Translations under genes and position numbers: made by a program | In this document: piece by piece, positions 8,736 through 16,778 of the stretch | How positions within the stretch are numbered: the first letter of the stretch is position 1 | How the letters are laid out: each line of letters opens with the position of its first letter | The notes under the pieces: generated by a model | The model's database searches: none | Told to the model about the DNA's origin: nothing | What the model saw: only the letters and a program-made list of their open reading frames with translations | Virus record (IMG/VR): IMGVR_UViG_3300024259_000145 | Coordinates: 1 to 25,378 of that record | Length of the DNA: 25,378 nt | From: a virus | Strand: one strand, 5' to 3'

Positions 8736-9194
8736 CTACTTATTGAGATCTGCCAGGGACTTCGGGGTCGTGGGCTTCCGTGCCGCCGGCTTCTTCGCCG
8801 CCGGCTTGGTCTTCTTCTTCGCAGCCGCTTTCTTCTTCGCCGGCTTGGACTTCACTTCTGGTTCGGGGTCGACCGCAGGAACCGCCTCATCAGACGCGGT
8901 CTCCGCCTTCTCCGGCTCGTCGGCCGGTGTCGCAACGCCGATGGTTTCGGCGGCAGCCATGAACTTCTCGATCGCATCCATCCCGGAAGGATCAGCCGCC
9001 AGCCTGTTGAGGATGGCCTTGGCTCTTTCCTTCTCAGTGCTGCTCGGCCCGGACGCGACAACGGCGCGATGGAAATGCTTGTCGGCAGCGATGAGTTTGA
9101 GCGCAAACTCGTCTTCGACATCGTAGATCTTCCCGGGCCGGAACTTCTTCTTCCCGTGCCCGTAGCCTGCCAGCCCTTTGAGTTCGATCTTCAT
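8736..9194 (-). CDS. Head-module protein with Lys/Ala-rich C-terminal tail (152 aa)
   Basis: The start at ATG 9194 has GGAG about ten bases upstream. The first 50 residues (MKIELKGLAGYGHGKKKFRPG, cut here for length) form a small beta-rich domain with the shape 'xxxVxFxPGKxYDV', which is common in phage head accessory and tail proteins. About residues 55-90 are helical. From about residue 95 the chain is Pro/Glu-rich and then becomes a run of KKKAAAKKKTKPAAKK type. That run resembles histone H1-like or nucleic-acid-contacting tails. A tail like this could contact packaged DNA or the capsid surface. That is inference, and the family is not identified. Confidence 0.5.
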   Translation of the reverse strand: MKIELKGLAGYGHGKKKFRPGKIYDVEDEFALKLIAADKHFHRAVVASGPSSTEKERAKAILNRLAADPSGMDAIEKFMAAAETIGVATPADEPEKAETASDEAVPAVDPEPEVKSKPAKKKAAAKKKTKPAAKKPAARKPTTPKSLADLNK

Positions 9195-9219
9195 GGCGCG
9201 TTTTCTCCTGTCAGGTGAT

Positions 9220-9253
9220 AGTGGACGCGCACCCGTATGAGTACGCGTCCACT
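9220..9253 (-). terminator. Strong hairpin between decoration-like gene and next head gene
   Basis: A perfect 10-bp inverted repeat (AGTGGACGCG paired with its complement at 9244-9253) with a 14-base loop lies in the only sizeable gap in this part of the head operon. It falls ten bases after the stop at 9263 on the minus strand. No uridine run follows, so it is more likely a partial terminator, RNA-processing site or mRNA-stabilising stem than a classical terminator. It would let capsid and decoration genes be expressed above the genes downstream. Confidence 0.5.
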
Positions 9254-9262
9254 TGGTGACGA

Positions 9263-9667
9263 TCAGCCAGCGGTGTTCATCAGCGTGATCTCAACGTAGA
9301 CGTCGACCTCGCCCTGAGTCGCGTCGTTGTTCTGGCCCTCGTACAGCGCGAAATATGCTGCACCGGTCGTGAGCACGACGGCCACGCTACCAGCCACGAC
9401 GTCGGTATAGGTCGCCGCCGCCGTCAGATCCTGGTCGGTGGTGTCACACAACGCGTCGTCGTTCGCCAGGGTGCCGAGCTTGAGGGTGTCGGTACCACTG
9501 TCGTCGAACGTCGTGCTCACGACACGCGTGCTGCCGTGGATGATGCTGCCAGCCGGGAATGTACCAAGGGGAGCAACAGTGTTCTCGTCCGCGAACGTCA
9601 CGCGAACGCCGAGCGTCTGCCTGATACCCCGAAGGGCCGAGTTGAGTTCCTGGAATACAAAGGCCAT
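9263..9667 (-). CDS. Putative capsid decoration / minor head protein (134 aa)
   Basis: The start at ATG 9667 has AGGAGA six bases upstream. The chain is rich in Thr, Val, Asp and Gly and reads as almost entirely beta strand, for example FPAGSIIHGSTRVV, VVAGSVAVVLTTGAAYFALY and EVDVYVEITLMN at the end. Small beta proteins encoded directly after the major capsid gene are commonly head decoration proteins that bind the assembled shell and stabilise it. The last 20 residues resemble the end of the long repeat protein encoded further downstream, which suggests a shared fold. The family is not identified with certainty. A hairpin follows the stop. Confidence 0.58.
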   Translation of the reverse strand: MAFVFQELNSALRGIRQTLGVRVTFADENTVAPLGTFPAGSIIHGSTRVVSTTFDDSGTDTLKLGTLANDDALCDTTDQDLTAAATYTDVVAGSVAVVLTTGAAYFALYEGQNNDATQGEVDVYVEITLMNTAG

Positions 9668-9691
9668 GTGTATCTCCTGTGGCGTCTCGGC

Positions 9692-10651
9692 CTAGTTGAG
9701 CGTGTGGATCTCGACGATTCCGGTGACGTCGGCGATGACCGCGTCCATCTCCAGGGTGCCGAACAGGTGGGTGACCTCGCGCACGGCGTAGACGCCGTTC
9801 GATTCGGCCTTGAGGTTCCAGGTGTTCTTGTTCGCGACCAAGATCAGGTTCTTGGGCTCCGCGAGCAGAACGGTGGTCCCGAGTGCATCGAGGATGTTCA
9901 CGGGCCTGCCATAGAACTTGGTGACGCCATCGGCACCCTCGCTGATGATCTTGTCGCCACCACTGGTGGCACGGTCCGCGACCTCTTCGAGGAACTCCTC
10001 GAACTTGGTACCGGACAGCCACCACTCCATCGACTTCATGCGGCTCTTGTGCCGTTCGGGGAGCAACTGTCGGGCACCAGCGAGGTGGCCCCACGTGAAG
10101 TTACCACCGTTGATGGTCGACCCGTCGAACCGGTTGCCGCCGGCCTGGATCTGGACCAACCAGCCGTCGTCGATGTTGAGGCTGGGATCAGCGCTCAGGA
10201 CATCGCCAACCATACCGAGACGAAGGATGTCGAGGCCCCATGCCTCAGACGCCTCGTTCATGGTCGCGGTGGACCAGTCCTCGCCGCCGCCAGCCGCATT
10301 GGCTGCGTAGGTCTCAGACTGGGCGGTGATCTCCAGGTCGATGCGGTGCCGGTTCGTGGCGAACGCTACGCCGCTATGGGTCGCGTTTGCGGTGAACGCC
10401 GGATCGGTGCCCTCGGCCGCAGCACGGATGTTGCCCGTACCGAGGCTGATTCGACGAATCGAGCCAGACTGCGCCGTGGTGACGTAGATCGAACCGGCCC
10501 GAAACAGGCGGTCGAGCGACTCCACAGACTCGCGCGCAAGGCGCAGATGAGCGAGGAACTGATCAGGACCTTTGAGCCCGGCACCCGGCGTCCCGATGAG
10601 CGCGGTAGTCGTCTGGGCTCGGAGAAGTTCCTGGTTGGTCGTACCAGACAT
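9692..10651 (-). CDS. Major capsid protein (HK97-fold, 319 aa)
   Basis: The start at ATG 10651 (MSGTTNQELLRAQ) is chosen because GGAGAG lies four bases upstream and the previous gene's TAG ends there. The longer frame upstream shadows that gene. The protein follows a protease-scaffold gene and precedes a decoration-like gene, the standard head cassette. It has a helical N-terminus. Residues about 65-110 (SIRRISLGTGNIRAAAEGTD) are reminiscent of the E-loop region. There is a central alpha/beta part, and a beta-rich C-terminus (VTKFYGRPVNILDALGTTV, then a VADVTGIVEIHT-like end) typical of the P- and A-domains of HK97-type shells. It would self-assemble on the scaffold into the icosahedral capsid. 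Sequence evidence is moderate, context is strong. Confidence 0.78.
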   Translation of the reverse strand: MSGTTNQELLRAQTTTALIGTPGAGLKGPDQFLAHLRLARESVESLDRLFRAGSIYVTTAQSGSIRRISLGTGNIRAAAEGTDPAFTANATHSGVAFATNRHRIDLEITAQSETYAANAAGGGEDWSTATMNEASEAWGLDILRLGMVGDVLSADPSLNIDDGWLVQIQAGGNRFDGSTINGGNFTWGHLAGARQLLPERHKSRMKSMEWWLSGTKFEEFLEEVADRATSGGDKIISEGADGVTKFYGRPVNILDALGTTVLLAEPKNLILVANKNTWNLKAESNGVYAVREVTHLFGTLEMDAVIADVTGIVEIHTLN

Positions 10652-10652
10652 G

Positions 10653-12491
10653 CTACTCTCCTTCGATCTTCTTGGGAGTGGGGGCCAGGTTCGATCCCAG
10701 TTCGCGCGCGATGTCCTCGGAGTTTTCGAGGTCGCAAAGACGCGTCGGGGCAACGTCCTGGTTCTCAGGGGTTTGCGGCTCGACGGATTGCCGGGCAGCG
10801 GGCGCGTTTCGGTACTTCTCGATCTCCGCGTTGGCGGCGTCGAGCTTCGTCTTGAGGTCTGTGGCCTCGTCGGTCGCGGCCCGGAGAAGCTCGGACGCCT
10901 CCTCGGTCTTCGTGGCCGTTTCGTTCACGGATGCGAGCGCTTCCTCGACCTCGCGCTTGAGCGCTTCGACCTCGGCCTCTCGATCCTTGTCGTCTTCGTC
11001 CTCGGCTGCGTCGCTGAGGTCAGCAAGCAATGACTTGAGTCCATCGACGAGCTCTGACAACTTCTTCATCCGGCTGGCAGACATCTTACGGCCCGCACGC
11101 TCCGTCTCGACCGTCATGCGATCGATCTCGGCGGACAGGGCCGACTCGGAGGTCTCGACGTCTTCGAAGATCGCCGCGGCGCGCGGGACGAGCCAGGCGA
11201 CAAACGCCTCGGTCTCCGCCTTCACTGCGGCGGCCTTGTCTTCGATGTCGTCCGACTGCAGGACCTTGAACAGCCCGCGATGGTACGCGCGCCAGCCACG
11301 GCCCAGTTCCCAAGCGGCCTGCTCGGCGGCTTCATCGGCAAGGGCTTCGTCGAACTCGGCGCGCTTGGTGTCGGACTCTGCGCCGTCATCGTCGCCAGCG
11401 CCGCCCGTCTCATCGTCGCGGGTCTCGTCCGCTTCGACATGGCTGCCATCGGACAGATTAGGCTCGGCGCTGCGGAACCAGTTCACCAGCCGTTTCATGA
11501 CCCCGTCCTTGTCGTCGATGGTCGCGTCGAGGTCGTCGGCCGTCTTGGTCTTCTCTTTGTCGTCCACGTCCTTCTCCTCGGTTTCCCACGGTGGGGTCTT
11601 TCTCATCACCTTGTAGTACCGCGCCAAGTGGGCTTTGACCCCCGGCACGTCACCGTCCGGCAGTTTGACACCGCCGCGCGCCCCCATGAGAGCAGCACCG
11701 GCAGCCAACACCGCACGAGGGACCGCAGTCAAACGGTCACCGACGACATCAGCGATCGGAAGCTTGTACGAGCCGATCAGGTCGGTACGGTCCGAATCAA
11801 CCCATACGAACGCTCGACCGTACTTCTTCAAGTCGACCGTCTCGTCGTCGTTTGTCGCCCATTTGCGGACGCGCGCCTTGGCCATCGCCGCGTTCCATGC
11901 CGTGGCAGGCTTCACCATCGGGAGCTTCTGGTACGGCAACGCGGCGCGCTTGACCTGGAAGTGTTCCCCGATGCTCGGGATGGCTACGAGCGATAGATAG
12001 CTCGGGTTCGGTTCGGCGCCTTGGAGCAGTCTCGTCTCGATCGGGTTTTCGCCAGCATCGTCGGTGACAACAACCATCACCTCGCGGACGCGCAAGGTGA
12101 ACTGAATCGAGTAGGCCGTCAGTTTGCCGTCTTCGACTTCCTTCCACACGTTGTCGTCGTAGATCTTCACGCCGCAGACGAACGCGCCAGGCTGCCACGG
12201 GCCCCAACCGGCGTCGCGTGCCACGAACGACTCAACGATCTCGGCGCCGATCGGCTCGTTGTCGTGCCTGACGTCGATGCTGACGCGTTTGGCAAGGACC
12301 CGGTGCGCGAGTTGCTCAACCGCCTCAGCGTCGAGGAACAGGCCGTCGTGGTGTACGCCGGCAAGCTCGGATTGCGGAATGGTCTGACCGGGCTCAATGT
12401 CGGGTCCCGGAACCATGACCTCGCCGTAGACGATACGCTGCGCGTCGTCTTGGCGTTGGATCTCGACTCGTCTGAGAACTTCTTGTTCCAC
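10653..12491 (-). CDS. XkdF-like prohead protease fused to scaffold (612 aa)
   Basis: The gene starts at GTG 12491 with MEQEVLRRVEIQRQDD. Residues about 15-185 match the XkdF-type phage serine protease layout: RIVYGEVMVPGPDIEPGQ, then HHDGLFLDAEAVEQLAH, then PSYLSLVAIPSIGEHFQV. Residues about 210-310 carry a second module common in phage proteases (DUF6582-like): WNAAMAKARVRKW, KKYGRAFVWVD, SYKLPIADVV, and VKAHLARYYKVM. The remaining 300 residues are acidic, Glu/Asp/Lys-rich and predicted coiled coil, as in scaffolding domains, ending in a Pro/Gln-rich tail. The fusion would template capsid assembly and then be cleaved. No catalytic triad is assigned here with confidence. It lies between the minor head and capsid genes, as expected. 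Confidence 0.8.
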   Translation of the reverse strand: MEQEVLRRVEIQRQDDAQRIVYGEVMVPGPDIEPGQTIPQSELAGVHHDGLFLDAEAVEQLAHRVLAKRVSIDVRHDNEPIGAEIVESFVARDAGWGPWQPGAFVCGVKIYDDNVWKEVEDGKLTAYSIQFTLRVREVMVVVTDDAGENPIETRLLQGAEPNPSYLSLVAIPSIGEHFQVKRAALPYQKLPMVKPATAWNAAMAKARVRKWATNDDETVDLKKYGRAFVWVDSDRTDLIGSYKLPIADVVGDRLTAVPRAVLAAGAALMGARGGVKLPDGDVPGVKAHLARYYKVMRKTPPWETEEKDVDDKEKTKTADDLDATIDDKDGVMKRLVNWFRSAEPNLSDGSHVEADETRDDETGGAGDDDGAESDTKRAEFDEALADEAAEQAAWELGRGWRAYHRGLFKVLQSDDIEDKAAAVKAETEAFVAWLVPRAAAIFEDVETSESALSAEIDRMTVETERAGRKMSASRMKKLSELVDGLKSLLADLSDAAEDEDDKDREAEVEALKREVEEALASVNETATKTEEASELLRAATDEATDLKTKLDAANAEIEKYRNAPAARQSVEPQTPENQDVAPTRLCDLENSEDIARELGSNLAPTPKKIEGE

Positions 12492-12579
12492 GTCCCGGGT
12501 TGTAGCAGCCCGGTGACGCGAGACACAAACGTTGCACCGTGCAAGCCACCATGCTACGATTCGTGCTCCTCCTGGTGTG

Positions 12580-12623
12580 GGGTGGAGGTCAGGGTGCCGC
12601 CCATCTGGTCCTGGCCTTCACCC
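12580..12623 (-). promoter_or_regulatory. Long hairpin in the 150-bp gap ahead of the protease-scaffold gene
   Basis: The arms 12580-12593 and 12610-12623 pair at 12 of 14 positions around a 16-base loop. This is the largest gap within the left-reading head operon (12492-12641). An AGGAGGAG sequence follows it on the minus strand near 12570, but the ATG it would serve (12554) opens only a frame of about 40 codons. The hairpin may be a partial terminator after the minor head gene or a processing site. Otherwise no gene is seen in the gap. Confidence 0.42.
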
Positions 12624-12641
12624 CTGCCTTGCGCAGGAAGG

Positions 12642-13598
12642 TCAGTCGAAGACTGCGACCAGGGTAGATCTGCAACGGCCGTGCAGCGGAGGTGACGTGA
12701 CGCCAGCGGCGGCAAGTTCGGCGTCGTCCATCGCCAGTACCTCGGCCTCAGGCAACCACGGACTCGCCGCCTTCATCTCGTCAGGGGTCTTGGCGTCCAT
12801 AACGGACGTTGCCTGTTTGACCGCCACGTCGATGGTCCACGTCCGACCATGGAGGTGTTTGCAAATTTCGGTTCGTCTTTCATCAATCACCGAGACGAAC
12901 TTGAAGCTCTTCGCGTCCGCCTCCACGAACCCGCTCACCGCCCCAAACGCACGAGCCCGCGTCATCGACGCGCTGGACACCGTCTCCCAGTAGGATGTCG
13001 GCTCGGCGAACTGGGCAAGGTCAGCCTTGAGCCGCTTGGCCAACTCCTTTCGTCCCAACCCTTCCTGCAAAGCTGAGTTGGTCTTCGACGCGATCCGGTC
13101 ACCGAGTCCTTCATCCCACACGTCACGGACCCAGAACTTGTTGTCCTTCTTCAACCACTTCTCTGCCTTGCGGTCGATGACCTTGTACGGGCCGGGTGTC
13201 GCCGCATCGATGAGGCCCTTCGGTTGCTTCTTCGTTTCAGTGTCCACCCCGAAGGACTTGAGGACGTTGCCCTGGCTCAGCCCGTATGCCCCTGCGACCA
13301 ACGACTGCAACGCCTTGGAAACCTTCGGAGAGATCCAGCCCGCGAACTTGCTCTTGCCGGCGGCGAACGACTTCGCGGCGTTGTTTGTTGCCAATGCCGT
13401 CGCGATGATGGCTGCCTCGGCGCCCGGCCAACGACGCTTCCAGTTGGCCATGATGATGGCGACGTGGTCTCGGATGAACTTGGCTAGCTTGCCGTTGGGG
13501 AAGGTGCGGACGATGTCGCCCGGTACTTCCAACCGGTGCATCAGTGCGAGCGTCAATGCGCGTTCGAGGTGAATCCAGGTTGGGGCTTGCGCCGTCAT
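12642..13598 (-). CDS. Phage minor head protein (Mu F / SPP1 gp7-like)
   Basis: The start at ATG 13598 overlaps the previous stop (ATGA). The 318-residue protein is mostly helical and ends with the hallmark of the family. Around residue 240 is SVIDERRTEICKHLHGRTW, and near the C-terminus SPPLHGRCRSTLV. The paired Cys/His segments ('DxRTxxxCxxLxG...' and 'PPxHxxCRS') are what define the Mu F-like domain (PF04233). These proteins bind the portal or inner capsid in a few copies and assist genome ejection. An Arg/Lys-rich middle and the helical segment LASKTNSALQEGLGRKELAKR (quoted in part) are also typical. Its position between portal and protease is canonical. Confidence 0.87.
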   Translation of the reverse strand: MTAQAPTWIHLERALTLALMHRLEVPGDIVRTFPNGKLAKFIRDHVAIIMANWKRRWPGAEAAIIATALATNNAAKSFAAGKSKFAGWISPKVSKALQSLVAGAYGLSQGNVLKSFGVDTETKKQPKGLIDAATPGPYKVIDRKAEKWLKKDNKFWVRDVWDEGLGDRIASKTNSALQEGLGRKELAKRLKADLAQFAEPTSYWETVSSASMTRARAFGAVSGFVEADAKSFKFVSVIDERRTEICKHLHGRTWTIDVAVKQATSVMDAKTPDEMKAASPWLPEAEVLAMDDAELAAAGVTSPPLHGRCRSTLVAVFD

Positions 13599-13849
13599 CT
13601 CGTGACCGTCTCGAATATCGGTGTCGGCAAAAACCGCAGTTCCTCACCTTCACCGGTCACAACGTTGACCCGCCACCTTCCGCCTTCTGAATCACACGTG
13701 AATACCCAGTCACCGGACCCATCATCGTCGGGGTCCTTTTTGACCTCGTTGGTCAGTTCAAGGACACCGGCATATCCAACGAGATACGTTCGGCCTGATG
13801 GTGTTCTCTTGATTGTTGGGCGCCCACGGCTAACAAGCCTCGTCATCAC
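13595..13849 (-). CDS. Small hypothetical protein (84 aa)
   Basis: The start, MMTRLVSRGRPTIKR, lies at 13849, overlapping the upstream stop by four bases, and its own stop overlaps the minor head start. The product looks beta-rich: TYLVGYAGVLELTNEV, then GDWVFTCDSEGGRWRVNVV and a short C-terminal strand. No family is recognised. The tight coupling to portal and minor head genes suggests it is a genuine structural or assembly accessory. Codon use fits its neighbours. Confidence 0.6.
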   Translation of the reverse strand: MMTRLVSRGRPTIKRTPSGRTYLVGYAGVLELTNEVKKDPDDDGSGDWVFTCDSEGGRWRVNVVTGEGEELRFLPTPIFETVTR

Positions 13850-14124
13850 CCCACCTCATGCCTTCGAGTTGCATCAAGACACAACTCCCTGCCCTCATTC
13901 CGCCACCGGTAGATCCGACGACGTTCGCCGCCGCAGCACATCCCGTCGTCCGTTCTTGGTCGCCCGTGCTGCCGCTTTGAACAGCCGCAACTAAACGGGC
14001 TCCGCTTCCGCCAAGCACCCTTCATCGCGTCCGTGATCTCCCACCCTGGAGAAACCGCACGAGCAAGCCGCACCCGCCGGTTCTTGACGGTCTCGGCCCT
14101 TGCCCTTCGCTCAGCCCTGGTCAT
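13846..14124 (-). CDS. Small Arg-rich protein with a Cys cluster (92 aa), putative zinc-binding
   Basis: The start at ATG 14124 (MTRAERRARAETVKNRR) falls two bases beyond the previous stop. A longer frame to 14298 exists but shadows the neighbour. The N-terminus is a basic helix. The C-terminal half contains CGC, then CC about 16 residues later (in FSCGCSKRQHGR and DDGMCCGGERRRIYRW), with histidines nearby. That pattern suggests a small metal- or nucleic-acid-binding fold. No known family can be named. It lies in the head operon between two other tiny genes. Confidence 0.55.
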   Translation of the reverse strand: MTRAERRARAETVKNRRVRLARAVSPGWEITDAMKGAWRKRSPFSCGCSKRQHGRPRTDDGMCCGGERRRIYRWRNEGRELCLDATRRHEVG

Positions 14125-14125
14125 C

Positions 14126-14332
14126 TCACCCACCATCCAGTTGGAGCTTTTCAAGCGCAGCATGGACCGCGTCGTCGTCCTTGGTCCAGGTTGACACCAG
14201 CGGTAGGCGTTCCTCAAAGAGGATGAACCGTCTTGGGATCGTGAACGTATCCGCATCCGGGTACGCCTCACGGGCGAGCGCGAGCCATGCCTTGGCATCC
14301 TGTGCGGTACTCATCTGGCGCGTTTCAATCAC
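14126..14332 (-). CDS. Small hypothetical protein (68 aa) coupled to portal
   Basis: The GTG start at 14332 overlaps the portal stop (GTGA) and lies just after a GAGGGGGG ribosome-site-like run inside the portal gene's end. That decides the start over the internal ATG at codon 7. The 68-residue product has one helix (AQDAKAWLALAREAYPD) and a short strand (RFILFEERLPLV). No family is recognised. Translational coupling suggests it is made in proportion to portal. Confidence 0.58.
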   Translation of the reverse strand: MIETRQMSTAQDAKAWLALAREAYPDADTFTIPRRFILFEERLPLVSTWTKDDDAVHAALEKLQLDGG

Positions 14333-16002
14333 CTCACCCCCCTCGCCATGTCCTCCAACTTCGCCGCCAGCCGCTCGATACCCTCGGCCGTACCACCGCG
14401 CACCACGATCTCCGCACCGTCGCCGTCACCGTCAAGCTCGACAACCAGCGCCCCAGTCTGCACCCCAAGAGTCGTCAGAGCGATCGGCACCTGCGCCCAT
14501 GCCCCGGATGTCGCCGGGATGGAGACACCAAGCACACGCTCCAGCACCTCGCTCCAGAACGCTGGCGAGCCGACGCCGACCTTGGCGCCCGCCTCGATGA
14601 CCTTCGTGATGTCCTCGACCGACGTCAGCGACTGCGACTTGAATGCGAACTTCCAGAACAGGACCTCCAGTTCCGGCATGATAAACCGGTTGATCCGGTC
14701 AGACGCCATGCCGCGATCTGGGCCGGTGATGTTCGCATCGAACACCTCGGCGGATACCTGCGCTGTGGCTCGGTTGTAGTCCGTTGTTTCGCCAATCACG
14801 ATGGGCGGGACACCACACGTGGACCGGACCTTGTTGCGGTTGTTGGCGTCGTAGGCCTGAAAATGAGCATCGCCGCGTTGCAAGTCCGCGAACTTCTCGA
14901 ACTGGATCCGAGGCGCGGCGTTCGATCCAGACGTCTGGAGCAAGTCTTTGACAGCACCGCCGCCAGCAACGACCGCCTCCATCAACAGGATCTTGTGGAA
15001 GTTGTCACGACCCTTCAACGTCTCCCAAAGCTGCCCGATTCGCTCCTTCGAGTCCGGCGTGAACTTGCCACCGGACACACATACCGCCATCGGTGGGACG
15101 GCCTTGTCGTCGAAGTATGTCACGTTGGTCTCGGACGACACGCGCGATCCCGTGATCTCCGGTGAAGCCCCGACCCATCTCGGGATCGAGTAGATGTTGT
15201 TCGGGTTGTACTGGCCGAACATCCACAGCATTTCATGGGCAAGCTCTGGATCCGACCAGTCATCGCGGCTCATCAGTCCGTCAAGGACAAACCCGTCGCT
15301 CGCCCTCACCCGACGCATGTCACCCGGCTGCTTGAACCACACTTTATCGTTGCCCCACGCTTGGACGTACAGCCGTGGGTAGTCCCATGCGATCTCCTCG
15401 ATCCACTCACTCCCGTCCGCCGAGAGGCTGCGACGCCGGATCTCGACCGGAGTGTCAGACCTGGGCGCCATGTAGATCGTCTTGCCGCGGACATGCGCGA
15501 GACCTGCGAGCCTGCCGTCCATTGACCGCAGGTATTCAAGGCCGCTGTGCCCGACAGACTCGATGTCGCGGCGGACCCGCTCCATGCCGTGGGTGAACGG
15601 GAAGTCAAGGAACGCGCCGTTGAAAAAGCGCTCGCCACGAAGCCGTTCCTCGTCAACTCGTTTGAGAAACGCCTCATCCACGTTCTCTCGCGCCCATCCA
15701 TGCGAGACGAAATGCCAACCATGCCCCTCGATGTTGCGCGCCAGAGCCGTGATGCACTGAGGTAGGATGGTCGAGTTCTCGGGCCATGACGCCAGATCGT
15801 CGAGGTCGTACGGTGGCGACTCGATCGTTCCCGCACCGGCCATGGCCTGGATGTTCTCGTTTCGGATCTGCGACGACGGGCCAGCCGGCGTCCCTTGGTC
15901 CGGCGCGGCTTTACGGATCAAGGACACGCTGACGTCGACCTCGGATGGAGCGTCCTGCGTCGGCTCGGCGTCGACCTGCGGCTGCACTTCTTCGAGTTTC
16001 AC
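14329..16002 (-). CDS. Phage portal protein (557 aa, PBSX/COG5518-like)
   Basis: A GTG start at 16002 has GAGGTGA a few bases upstream. After a disordered, Pro/Gln-rich N-terminus of about 50 residues, the segment STILPQCITALARNIEGHGW (about residues 77-96) is a hallmark of PBSX-type portals. Later come DSVGHSGLEYL-like and HEMLWMFGQYNPNNIYSIPRW (quoted in part; about residue 270), where the 'NPxxxYGxPRW' pattern is diagnostic. The segment CGVPPIVIGETTDYNRA near residue 400 is the usual clip/stem region. Length fits the family (about 400-560). The dodecameric portal forms the DNA channel at one vertex and docks the terminase encoded from 19064. Confidence 0.87.
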   Translation of the reverse strand: MKLEEVQPQVDAEPTQDAPSEVDVSVSLIRKAAPDQGTPAGPSSQIRNENIQAMAGAGTIESPPYDLDDLASWPENSTILPQCITALARNIEGHGWHFVSHGWARENVDEAFLKRVDEERLRGERFFNGAFLDFPFTHGMERVRRDIESVGHSGLEYLRSMDGRLAGLAHVRGKTIYMAPRSDTPVEIRRRSLSADGSEWIEEIAWDYPRLYVQAWGNDKVWFKQPGDMRRVRASDGFVLDGLMSRDDWSDPELAHEMLWMFGQYNPNNIYSIPRWVGASPEITGSRVSSETNVTYFDDKAVPPMAVCVSGGKFTPDSKERIGQLWETLKGRDNFHKILLMEAVVAGGGAVKDLLQTSGSNAAPRIQFEKFADLQRGDAHFQAYDANNRNKVRSTCGVPPIVIGETTDYNRATAQVSAEVFDANITGPDRGMASDRINRFIMPELEVLFWKFAFKSQSLTSVEDITKVIEAGAKVGVGSPAFWSEVLERVLGVSIPATSGAWAQVPIALTTLGVQTGALVVELDGDGDGAEIVVRGGTAEGIERLAAKLEDMARGVR

Positions 16003-16015
16003 GGCTCACCTCACG

Positions 16016-16032
16016 GCGGGAGTGTAGCCCGC
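16016..16032 (-). promoter_or_regulatory. Small hairpin ahead of the portal ribosome site
   Basis: GCGGG and CCCGC form a 5-bp stem with a 7-base loop just upstream of the portal ribosome site. It is short and may be chance. It could influence portal translation. Confidence 0.2.
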
Positions 16033-16046
16033 AGATCTGAACGGGG

Positions 16047-16778
16047 CTAATCGACGGTTGCGCTACGCCTCGGCTTGCGGGTCGGTACGTGCGCCATCAC
16101 GCGCCTGATGCTTTCCGCTTCGTCATCCGTGAACGGGCTACAGAAAACGAGGCGCCTTGATACGGCGTAGATCGTGAACCTTGAGCGGTCGATCTCCCTG
16201 GAAATGGTGCCGCAGTTGTGAGGCCGTCGCTTCTTCTCCACGATCGCAGCCACAAGATCGGCACACGCGCCATCTGACAACTCGCCCGACCTGATGCCAA
16301 GCGTCTGAGCGAGGTAGTAGGCCGCTTTCTTCAACGCGTCGTGCGCTTCTGCGACTGATGCGATTGTTGTCGGCTGCTCTTCATCGACCAGTTCCTGGAC
16401 GATGTCCTCGGCCTGTTCCTCGGTGATGATCCTGGGAGCACGTGGGGTGTCTCGTGTCCTGATCAAGCGCTTGCGTGATAGTTGGACACCACGCTCGATC
16501 TGCTTCCGGTGGTACCCGGTCTCACGTGCCAAGCCCTCCACAGTGTGGACACCACGAAGGACGGACGCGCTCATACCAAGGCGTTGAACTTTGCGACGAC
16601 ATGCCTGCGGTGTTCGCCCGAATCGTTCTGCCGTCACGGTGACGGGTTCCGACCCCCAGTCCCATGGAAGCCTGTCGACCTCATCCCTCGTCCAGCGCTT
16701 GCCGCCCCGTCTCGTCATGCAGCCATTGTACAGGCCGCCAGCATAGACAGCAACGCCCAGACCGCTCGCCCATGTCAT
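16047..16778 (-). CDS. Putative DNA-binding protein (Myb/HTH-like N-terminus), 243 aa
   Basis: The ATG at 16778 overlaps the previous stop (ATGA), which supports coupled translation. ATG 16718 (MTRRGGKRWTRDEVDRL) is a credible alternative that removes 20 unlike-looking residues. After that point the segment RWTRDEVDRLPWDWGSEPVT, then ERFGRTPQACRRKVQRLGM, has the spacing of a SANT/Myb or small HTH domain used by phage regulators and recombinases. A second HTH-like stretch, VEGLARETGYHRKQIERGV, follows. The C-terminal half is helical and Arg-rich. It could act as a transcriptional regulator or, less likely, in DNA packaging. No precise family is claimed. Confidence 0.55.
   Translation of the reverse strand: MTWASGLGVAVYAGGLYNGCMTRRGGKRWTRDEVDRLPWDWGSEPVTVTAERFGRTPQACRRKVQRLGMSASVLRGVHTVEGLARETGYHRKQIERGVQLSRKRLIRTRDTPRAPRIITEEQAEDIVQELVDEEQPTTIASVAEAHDALKKAAYYLAQTLGIRSGELSDGACADLVAAIVEKKRRPHNCGTISREIDRSRFTIYAVSRRLVFCSPFTDDEAESIRRVMAHVPTRKPRRSATVD

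Noticed and set aside
12530-12570. A small gene after AGGAGGAG starting at 12554
   Set aside because: The frame runs only about 40 codons into the protease gene out of frame and has no conserved look.
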